Below are positions 51,997-63,900 of a stretch of 64,000 bases of DNA, in pieces; within the stretch, counting starts at the first letter, position 1, and each line of letters begins with the position of its first letter. This stretch comes from Parasalinivibrio latis (GTDB taxonomy: Bacteria > Pseudomonadota > Gammaproteobacteria > Enterobacterales > Vibrionaceae), in contig NZ_CP098812.1 in the NCBI RefSeq assembly GCF_036825535.1, positions 3,038,001-3,102,000 on the forward strand, given 5' to 3'. The notes under the pieces are model-generated. The model was given only the letters and a program-made list of their open reading frames with translations, did not search any database and was not told the DNA's origin. The position numbers and the translations under genes are program-made.

Positions 51997-54900
51997 ATGG
52001 AACCAGTCAACCCAAAATCAAACAGTCAAGCCAATAACTCAGCATCAGCACAGACTGAAAATGTTCATGATCAACAAGATATGAAAGCTGATGGCGTTGA
52101 CACACAACCCGTTCAAGGGTCAGTACAACCCGTTTCTCACACTCCAGATAACGCAGTTGGGGATTTCGGGCTGGATTCCGATGCGCTTGTTAACAATCAC
52201 GCAAAACATAACACCGCATCTCAAGATAACCGTGGTGATGACGTCGCTCAGATCCAGGACATGCTTTTAAACGGTGAAGACCCGACGAAAGTACTGCCGG
52301 AAACCGCAGCAGGTACATCACTCAAATCTGGCGGGGGCTTTGACTTTGTAACTGTCGCCCGGACAGGTGCAGAAGTCATTGCGTCTGCATCCTACCAGAC
52401 ACAAAGCCCTGCCTATGATCCGGTAAACATCAGTTTTGGTGAAAAAGAAACACTTCCTGACAACGTCGCTCCATCAATCGGCGATAACCATGGCAACCCA
52501 GTTGGGGATGTCATCACTGTTATCACCGATGAAGACACCGAAGTCAGCGGCAAAATTACCATCACGGATTTTGATAACGATGATGTGGTGATCAGACCCC
52601 ACACCCAGCCCGCTCACGGCAATGTCACCATTTCACAGGACGGTGACTGGACCTACACGCCCGAAAGCAACTACAACGGTAAAGACAGCTTTACCATTGA
52701 AGTGGATGACGGCAAAGGCGGTACCGACAAAGTAATCATTGATGTCAATGTAGCTTCTGTTAACGATACAGCCCTGGTTGATGGTGACAACGAGGGTGCA
52801 GTCACTGAGAACGATAACACCCCGATCCTGACCGATCACGGCAAGCTGACTGTAAACGATGTCGATGCAGGAGAGAGCCACTTCAAGCCTGATGTCATTA
52901 AAGGCAATGGTACCCTCGGTGACCTGACCATCGATGCCAACGGTGAATGGCACTACTCTGTCGACAACAGCAAGGTTAACGACCTGCCTGAAGGTATCAC
53001 CAAGCAAGAAGATTTCACCGTCACCACTGAAGATGGCACCAAACACACCATCACGGTAACCATTACTGGTACTAACGACGGCGCAGCTATCACCGGTGAC
53101 AGCATTGGTGACGTCAAAGAAAACGACAACACCCCGGTTCTGACCGACCACGGTAAGCTGACTGTTGATGACGCCGATACCGGCGAAAGCCACTTCAAAC
53201 CTGATGTCATTAAAGGCAATGGTACCCTCGGTGACCTGACCATCGATGCCAACGGTGAATGGCACTACTCTGTCGACAACAGCAAGGTTAACGACCTGCC
53301 TGAAGGTATCACCAAGCAAGAAGATTTCACCGTCACCACTGAAGATGGCACCAAACACACCATCACGGTAACCATTACTGGTACTAACGACGGCGCAGCT
53401 ATCACCGGTGACAGCATTGGTGACGTCAAAGAAAACGACAACACCCCGGTTCTGACCGACCACGGTAAGCTGACTGTTGATGACGCCGATACCGGCGAAA
53501 GCCACTTCAAACCTGATGTCATTAAAGGCAATGGTACCCTCGGTGACCTGACCATCGATGCCAACGGTGAATGGCACTACTCTGTCGACAACAGCAAGGT
53601 TAACGACCTGCCTGAAGGTATCACCAAGCAAGAAGATTTCACCGTCACCACTGAAGATGGCACCAAACACACCATCACGGTAACCATTACTGGTACTAAC
53701 GACGGCGCAGCTATCACCGGTGACAGCATTGGTGACGTCAAAGAAAACGACAACACCCCGGTTCTGACCGACCACGGTAAGCTGACTGTTGATGACGCCG
53801 ATACCGGCGAAAGCCACTTCAAACCTGATGTCATTAAAGGCAATGGTACCCTCGGTGACCTGACCATCGATGCCAACGGTGAATGGCACTACTCTGTCGA
53901 CAACAGCAAGGTTAACGACCTGCCTGAAGGTATCACCAAGCAAGAAGATTTCACCGTCACCACTCAAGATGGCACCAAACACACCATCACGGTAACCATT
54001 ACCGGTACCAACGACGTCCCAACCTTTGGAAAGGGTGAAGGCATTGACACCGGAGACGTGAAAGAAGACACCACCCTCACCACCAGCGGCACCCTGACCA
54101 TTGATGACAAAGATGCCGGTGAAAAAGCCTTCAAAGACCAGACAGATATCAAAGGCCAGCACGGCACCTTGGACATCGACAAAGCCGGTCACTGGACCTA
54201 TCACCTGGACAATGACAAGGCCGATATTCAGGCACTCGGTGAAGGCGATCCCCTGACTGATACCATCACTGTCACCTCAGAGGACGGCACTACCCACGAC
54301 ATCACCGTGACCATTACCGGTACCAACGACGTCCCAACCTTTGGAAAGGGTGAAGGCATTGACACCGGAGACGTGAAAGAAGACACCACCCTGACCACCA
54401 GCGGTACCCTGACCATTGATGACAAAGATGCCGGCGAAAAAGCCTTCAAAGACCAGACAGATATCAAAGGCCAGCACGGCACATTAGACATCGACAAAGC
54501 CGGTCACTGGACCTATCACCTGGACAATGACAAGGCCGACATTCAGGCACTCGGTGAAGGCGATCCCCTGACTGATACCATTACTGTCATCTCAGAGGAC
54601 GGCACTACCCACGACATAACGGTAACCATTACTGGTACTAACGATGGCGCAGCTATCACCGGTGACAGCATTGGTGACGTTCAGGAAGATATCTCTGACA
54701 AAACAACGGCTGAAGGCTCGCTGACTGTTTCTGATGCAGACAACGGACAAAGTGAAGTCTCCCCTAAAACCGTCACCAATGACTACGGCACCTTCAGTGT
54801 TGATAAATCAGGCCACTGGACCTTCACCATCAACAATGACAGTCACACCGTACAGGCTCTGGGCAAAAAAGATTCAGTAAAACTGGATTTCCCGGTCTCC

Positions 54901-57900
54901 TCTGTTGACGGCACCGACACAGCAACTGTCACTATTACTGTTGCTGGCACCGATGATGGCCCTCAAATCACAGGTACAGATACTGCAACCCTCACCGAAG
55001 ACAACGCAGCGCAACTAACCGGCAACGATATGCTGTCAGCAAATGGCGCTCTGACTGTCTCCGATGTAGACACTGGTGAGAGTCATTTCAAAGCCGGTAC
55101 GTTTGATGGTCAGATGGGTAAATTAACCCTGACCAACGATGGTCACTGGCATTACGAAGTCAGTAACGACAGCGTTCAGCATCTCGGTGCCAACGACAAC
55201 CCCATTGTTGAAACCTTTACGGTTGAAACCGCTGACGGCACTACCCACGACATCGTAGTCACCATTAAAGGGACAGATGACAAACCGGAAGTATCCGGTA
55301 CCTTCGTCGGTAATGTTGTTGAAGGCAATGAAGGGGATGCGCCGGTTACAGCTACCGGTACGCTAACTATCACAGATGCCGACCAGAACGACCATCCAGC
55401 GTTCGAAAACGGCACCACTGCCGGTAAGTTCGGTTCGCTTGAGCTTAAGGACGGTCACTGGACCTACACCCTGGATGAATCCAAAGTCCAGGCCCTGCCT
55501 GCCGACGGAAAAACCACCGACAGCATTACCCTCACGGCGACCGATGGTACCCAGCAGACCATTACCATCCACATCACTGGCACAAATGACAAACCTGTTG
55601 TTGAAAAAGTTAAAACTGAAACGACAGAAAATACTGAACTCAACGGCAAGGTTCCTGAAGCTCACGATGTAGACGGCACCGTCGACCATTACCAACTGGT
55701 GGATAACATCCCTGAAGGTAAAGGTTCCCTGACCTTCAATGCTGATGGCAGCTATACCTTCAATCCAGGCAAAGACTTTGACAGCTTGCCTGACGGTAAA
55801 TCTGAAACCGTTACCTTCACTTACTCTGCCACCGACAATAACAACGCGGTCAGTGATCCGAAGACTGTGTCTATTACAGTCACAGGCTCTAACGATGCGC
55901 CAGAGGTTAAAGCTGTTGAAACTACAACCTCTGAAAATACGGAACTAACCAGCAAGGTTCCTGAAGCTCACGATGTAGATGGCACCGTCGACCATTACCA
56001 ACTGGTGGATAACATCCCTGAAGGTAAAGGTTCCCTGACCTTCAATGCTGATGGCAGCTATACCTTCAATCCAGGCAAAGACTTTGACAGCTTGCCTGAC
56101 GGTCAATCTGAAACCGTTACCTTCACTTACTCTGCCACCGACAACAACAATGCGGTCAGTGATCCGAAGACTGTGACTATTACAGTGACAGGCACTGACG
56201 ACAAACCGGAAGTATCCGGTACCTTCATCGGTAGCGTCACAGAAGGCAATGAAGGAGATGCACCGGTTACAGCTACCGGGACGCTGACCATTACTGATGC
56301 TGACCACGGACAGAACCCGGAATTCGAAAATGGCACCACTGCCGGTAAGTTCGGTTCGCTTGAGCTCAAAGACGGTCAGTGGACCTATACCCTGGATGAA
56401 TCCAAAGTCCAGGCTCTGCCTGAAGGACATCCGGAAACCGACAGCATGACGCTGACAGCGACGGACGGTACCCAGCAGACCATTACCATCCATATCACCG
56501 GTACTGACGACAAACCGGAAATATCCGGTACCTTCATCGGTAACGTCACAGAAGGTAATGAAGGAGATACACCGGTTACAGCTACTGGTACGCTGACCAT
56601 TACTGATGCCGACCACGGACAGAACCCGGAATTCGGAAACGTCACAACTGCTGGTAAGTTCGGTTCGCTTGAGCTCAAAGACGGTCACTGGACCTACACC
56701 CTGGATGAATCCAAAGTCCAGGCCCTGCCTGAAGGACATCCGGAAACCGATAGCATCACGCTGACAGCGACGGACGGTACCCAGCAGACCATCACCATTA
56801 ATATCACTGGTACAAACGATGGCGCAGCTATCACCGGTGACAACATTGGTGAAGTCAAAGAAAACGACAACACCCCGGTTCTGACCGACCACGGCAAGCT
56901 GACTGTTAATGACACCGATACCGGCGAAAGCCACTTCAAACCTGATGTCATTAAAGGCAATGGTACCCTCGGTGACCTGACCATCGATGCCAACGGTGAA
57001 TGGCACTACTCTGTCGACAACAGCAAGGTTAACGACCTGCCTGAAGGTATCACCAAGCAAGAAGATTTCACCGTCACCACTGAAGATGGCACCAAACACA
57101 CCATCACGGTAACCATTACTGGTACTAACGACGGCGCAGCTATCTCCGGTGACAGCATTGGTGACGTTCAGGAAGATATCTCTGACAAAACAACAGCTGA
57201 AGGCTCGCTGACTGTTTCTGATGCAGACAACGGACAAAGTGAAGTCACCCCTAAAACCGTCACCAATGACTACGGCACCTTCAGTGTCGATAAATCAGGC
57301 CACTGGACCTTCACCATCAACAATGACAATGACACCGTACAGGCTCTGGGCAAAAACGATTCAGTAAAACTGGATTTCCCGGTCTCCTCTGTTGACGGCA
57401 CCGACACAGCAACTGTCACTATTACTGTTGCCGGCACCGATGATGGCCCTCAAATCACAGGTACAGATACTGCAACCCTCACCGAAGACAACGCAGCGCA
57501 ACTAACCGGCAACGATATGCTGTCAGCAAATGGCGCTCTGACTGTCTCCGATGTAGACACTGGTGAGAGTCATTTCAAAGCCGGTACGTTTGATGGTCAG
57601 ATGGGTAAATTAACCCTGACCAACGATGGTCACTGGCATTACGAAGTCAGTAACGACAGCGTTCAGCATCTCGGTGCCAACGACAACCCCATTGTTGAAA
57701 CCTTTACGGTTGAAACCGCTGACGGCACTACCCACGACATCGTAGTCACCATTAAAGGGACAGATGACAAACCGGAAGTATCCGGTACCTTCGTCGGTAA
57801 TGTTGTTGAAGGCAATGAAGGGGATGCGCCGGTTACTGCTACCGGTACGCTGACTATCAGTGATGAAGACCAGAACGACCATCCAGCGTTCGAAAACGAC

Positions 57901-60900
57901 ACCACTGCCGGTAAGTTCGGTTCGCTTGAGCTCAAAGACGGTCAGTGGACCTACACCCTGGATGAATCCAAAGTCCAGGCTCTGCCTAAAGGACATCCGG
58001 AAACCGATAGCATCACGCTGACAGCGACGGACGGTACCCAGCAGACCATTACCATCCATATCACCGGTACAAATGACAAACCTATTGTTGATGCAGAAAT
58101 CACTGGCGGTATCTTCGAAGGTAACCCGGCTCAGACCGTTACCCTGACTGACAACATCACTGATATCGATGGCGACACCCTGACCGTCGTTGATGGCAGC
58201 ATCAAGGGCCTGACCGATGGCGTCACTGTTAAGGGCAATACCCTGACTGTTGACCCATCTAACTCAGCATTTGATGGTCTCAAAGAAGGTGAAACCAAAG
58301 AGATCACCGTGACCTATCAGGTGACCGACGGCCATGGTGCAACGGTTGACCAGACGGCGACCATCACCGTCACCGGTACTAACGATGTTCCAGTTGTTGG
58401 TGAAGTCATTACCAAAGGTGTGATCGAGGGTGAAACATCTCAGACCGTTACCCTCACCGACAACATCACCGATGTCGATGGCGACACCCTGACCGTCGTT
58501 GATGGCAGCATCAAGGGCCTGACCGATGGCGTCACTGTCAAGGGCAATACCCTGACCGTTGACCCGTCCAACTCAGCATTTGATGGCCTGAAAGAAGGTG
58601 AAACCAAAGAGATCACCGTGACCTACCAGGTGACTGACGGCCATGGTGCAACCGTTGACCAGACTGCGACCATCACCGTCACCGGTACTAACGATGCGCC
58701 AAAAGTGGGCTCTGTTATTACAGAGGGCTTCACTGAAGGTAACCCGGCTCAGACCGTTACCCTGACCGACAACATCACTGATATCGATGGCGACACCCTG
58801 ACTGTCGTTGATGGCAGCATCAAAGGCCTGACCGACGGCGTGACCGTTGATGGCAATAAGCTGACTATCGACCCATCTAACTCAGCATTTGATGGTCTCA
58901 AGGAAGGCGAAACCAAAGAGATCAAAGTGACCTACCAGGTGACGGACGGTCATGGCGCAACCGTTGACCAGACTGCCACCATCACTGTCACCGGTACCAA
59001 CGATGCACCGAAAGTGGGCTCTGTCATTACCGAAGGTGTGGTTGAAGGCGAAACAGCTCAGACCGTTACCCTCACCGACAACATCACCGATGTGGATGGC
59101 GATACCCTGACTGTGGTTGATGGCAGCATTAAAGGCCTGACCGACGGCGTCACTGTCAAGGGCAATACCCTGACTGTTGACCCATCTAACCAAGCATTTG
59201 ATGGTCTCAAGGAAGGCGAAACCAAAGAGATCAAAGTGACCTACCAGGTGACTGATGGCCATGGTGAAACCGTTGACCAGACTGCCACCATCACTGTTAC
59301 TGGTACTAACGATGCGCCGAAAGTGGGCTCTGTTATTACAGAGGGTTTCACTGAAGGTAACCCGGCTCATACAGTTACTCTGACTGACAATATCACCGAT
59401 GTGGATGGTGACAGCCTGACTGTGATTGATGGCAGCATCAAAGGCCTGACTGATGGTGTGACCATTGATGGCAACAAGCTGACTATCGATCCAAGCAGCC
59501 CGGCATTTGATGGCCTGAAAGAAGGTGAAACCAAAGAGATCAAAGTCACCTATCAGGTGACTGACGGCCATGGTGCAACCGTTGACCAGACTGCCACTAT
59601 CACTGTCACCGGCACTAACGATGCGCCGAAAGTTAGCTCTGCTATTACTGAGGGTTACACCGAAGGTACCCCGGCTCAAACTATTGATCTAACCACCAAC
59701 ATCACCGATGTCGATGGCGACACCCTGACCGTCGTTGATGGCAGCATCAAAGGCCTGACTGATGGTGTCACTGTTAAGGGCAATACCCTGACCGTTGACC
59801 CATCTAACTCAGCATTTGATGGTCTCAAGGAAGGCGAAACCAAAGAGATCACCGTGACCTACCAGGTGACTGACGGCCATGGTGAAACCGTTGACCAAAC
59901 TGCCACCATCACCGTCACCGGCACTAACGATGCGCCGAAAGTGGGCTCAATCATTACCGAAGGTGTGGTTGAGGGAGAAACAACTCAGACTGTTACCCTG
60001 ACTGACAACATCACTGATATCGATGGCGATACCCTGACTGTGGTTGATGGCAGCATTAAAGGCCTGACCGATGGCGTCACTGTTAAGGGCAATAAGCTGA
60101 CTATCGACCCATCTAACCAAGCATTTGATGGTCTCAAGGAAGGCGAAACCAAAGAGATCAAAGTGACCTATCAGGTGACGGACGGTCATCGCGCAACCGT
60201 TGACCAGACTGCCACCATCACTGTCACCGGTACCAACGATGCACCGAAAGTTGGTTCAGTTATTACCGAAAGTGTGGTTGAGGGCGAAACTGCTCAGACC
60301 GTTACCCTGACCGACAACATCACTGATATCGATGGCGATACCCTGACTGTGGTTGATGGCAGCATTAAAGGCCTGACCGACGGCGTCACTGTCAAGGGCA
60401 ATACCCTGACTGTTGACCCATCTAACCAAGCATTTGATGGTCTCAAGGAAGGCGAAACCAAAGAGATCAAAGTGACCTACCAGGTGACTGATGGCCATGG
60501 TGAAACCGTTGACCAGACTGCCACCATCACTGTTACTGGTACTAACGATGCGCCGAAAGTGGGCTCTGTTATTACAGAGGGTTTCACTGAAGGTAACCCG
60601 GCTCATACAGTTACTCTGACTGACAATATCACCGATGTGGATGGTGACAGCCTGACTGTGATTGATGGCAGCATCAAAGGCCTGACTGATGGTGTGACCA
60701 TTGATGGCAACAAGCTGACTATCGATCCAAGCAGCCCGGCATTTGATGGCCTGAAAGAAGGTGAAACCAAAGAGATCAAAGTCACCTATCAGGTGACTGA
60801 CGGCCATGGTGCAACCGTTGACCAGACTGCCACTATCACTGTCACCGGCACTAACGATGCGCCGAAAGTTAGCTCTGCTATTACTGAGGGTTACACCGAA

Positions 60901-63900
60901 GGTACCCCGGCTCAAACTATTGATCTAACCACCAACATCACTGATATCGATGGCGACACCCTGACCGTCGTCGATGGCAGCATTAAAGATCTGCCTCCGG
61001 GGGTAACCGTTGACGGCAATACCCTGACCATTGACCCGGCCAACCCGGCATTTAATGGTCTGGCTGAAGGTGACAAACAAACCATCACTGTGACCTACCA
61101 GGTTACTGACGGTCATGGTGCAACCGTTGACCAGACTGCCACCATCACTGTTACCGGTACTAACGATGTTCCAGTTGTTGGTGAAGTCATTACCAAAGGT
61201 GTGAACGAGGGCGGAGCCGCTCAGACGGTTACCCTGACTGACAACATCACCGATGTGGATGGCGACACCCTGACCGTCGTCGATGGCAGCATCAAAGACC
61301 TGCCACCGGGGGTAACCGTTGATGGCAATACCCTGACCGTTGACCCATCTAACTCTGCGTTTGATGGTCTGGCTGAAGGTGATCAACAAACCATCACCGT
61401 CACCTACGATGTCACTGACGGACACACTACGGTTCAGCAAACCGCCACCATCACCGTCACCGGTACTAACGATGTTCCAGTTGTTGGTGAAGTCATTACC
61501 AAAGGTGTGAACGAGGGCGGAGCCGCTCAGACCGTTACCCTGACTGACAATATCACCGATGTGGATAGCGACACCCTGACCGTCGTCGATGGCAGCATTA
61601 AAGATCTGCCACCGGGGGTAACCGTTGACGGCAATACCCTGACCGTTGACCCGGCCAACCCGGCATTTAATGGTCTGGCAGAAGGTGATCAACAAACCAT
61701 CACCGTCACCTACGATGTCACTGACGGACACACTACGGTTCAGCAAACCGCCACCATTACCGTTACCGGTACTAACGACATGCCTGTCGTGGGTGACATC
61801 ATAACCAAAGGTGTGAACGAGGGCGGAGCCGCTCAGACGGTTACCCTGACTGACAACATCACTGATATCGATGGCGACACCCTGACCGTGGTTGATGGCA
61901 GCATTAAAGATCTGCCGCCGGGCGTCACTGTTGACGGCAATACCCTGACCGTTGACCCATCTAACTCTGCGTTTGATGGCCTGGCTGAAGGTGATCAACA
62001 AACCATCACCGTCACCTACGATGTCACTGACGGACACACTACGGTTCAGCAAACCGCCACCATCACCGTCACCGGTACCAACGATGCACCGAAAGTCAGC
62101 TCTGCTATTACTGAGGGTTACACCGAAGGTACCCCGGCTCAAACTATTGATCTAACAACCAACATCACCGATGTCGATGGTGACAGCCTGACCGTCGTTG
62201 ATGGCAGCATCAAAGGCCTGACTGATGGTGTCACCGTTGATGGCAACAAGCTGACTATCGACCCATCCAACCCAGCATTTGATGGCCTCAAAGAAGGTGA
62301 AACCAAAGAGATCAAAGTAACCTACCAGGTGACTGACGGCCATGGTGCGACGGTTGATCAGACTGCCACCATCACTGTTACCGGTACTAACGATCGCGCG
62401 CATATCACTGGTGAGACCATTGGCTCTGTTACTGAAAATGACGCCACTACCGTACTTACAGACCACGGCAAGCTCGATATCACTGATCTGGATAACGGAG
62501 AAGCGCACTTCAAGCCTGATGTCATTGAAGCCGAAGGCACATTGGGGAACCTGAGTATTGATGCCAACGGTGAATGGCACTATTCCGTTGAGAACAGCCT
62601 GGTTAATTATCTGGGTGCTGGTGAAAGCAAAGTAGAAAGCTTCACGGTCACATCCGAGGACGGCACCACTCAAACAGTGACTGTCACCATCCATGGCACT
62701 GATGACAAGCCAGTGGTTTCGGGCTCATTTACCAGCAAGGTAACAGAAGGAAATGAGGGGGATGCCCCGGTTACAGTATCCGGTACCATTGCAATAGCAG
62801 ATGCTGACCAACACGATCATCCGGTGTTTGATAATGGCCAGTTCAAAGGCCTGTACGGTTCACTGGAGCTGAAAGGCGGCCACTGGACCTATACCCTGGA
62901 CGAGGCAAAGGTTCAGCAGTTGCCTGAGGGTGAGGAAGTTACCGATACCGTCACGCTAACGGCTTCTGACGGTACCCAGCAGGAAATTTCTGTAGTTATT
63001 AGCGGTACTAATGACAATGCCATCATTGGTGGTGCTGACCACGTAACGGCATATGAAGACCTAACCACAAGAGTGCGAGGAATACTCTCCAGTTATGACG
63101 TAGATAATGCCCAAGATACCTTCAAAATCGAAACTTTAAACGGTAAATACGGCTCACTATCTATGTCAGCCGATGGTCTATGGACTTACAAGCTGAACAA
63201 CAGCTCAGACGCCGTCCAGCAGCTCCAGAAAGGTGAAATCAAAACCGAGACATTTACCGTGCACAGTGAGGATGGTACAGCTCACCAGATCACCGTTGAT
63301 GTTAAAGGTGAAAATGACAGCGCTGATATTACCGGCAACTTCACGGGCAAGGTAATAGAAGACCAAGGACAGGGTGACAAGCTGACCAGCCACGGAACAC
63401 TTGCAGTCAAAGACATCGATCACGATGAGTCTTACTTCAATACAACCGTGACCAAACCTGCTGATACCCTGGGCAACCTGACTATCGACCGTAATGGTAA
63501 TTGGACTTACGACGTCGACAACAGCAAGGTCCAGTATCTGGGCGCCGGTGACACTAAGGACGAAACCTTCACCGTTACGTCTGCAGACGGCACTGAGCAG
63601 AAGATCACCGTCACCATCACCGGCACTAACGACGCCGCCCATATCGACGGCACTGTTGTAGGTACTGTAACCGAAGACGGTGATTCCGATTACCTGCATA
63701 ACGACCCTGAGCTGCCTGATACCTCAACTTCTGAATCAGTTGAAGGCAAGCTGACGGTCGACGACATTGATGGGCAGGACGCCTTTAAAGCGTCTCAAAT
63801 CGACGGTAAGTACGGTCACTTTGAGATTGATACTGACGGTAGCTGGAAGTACGTCCTGGACAACAAGAGTGATGCTGTACAGCAGTTGTCTGGTAAGGAG

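Noticed and set aside
52633..54204. 523-codon antisense open frame with internal repeats inside adhesin 3
   Set aside because: Its periodicity is exactly that of the sense 312-bp VCBS units, and the sense frame carries the known domain pattern.
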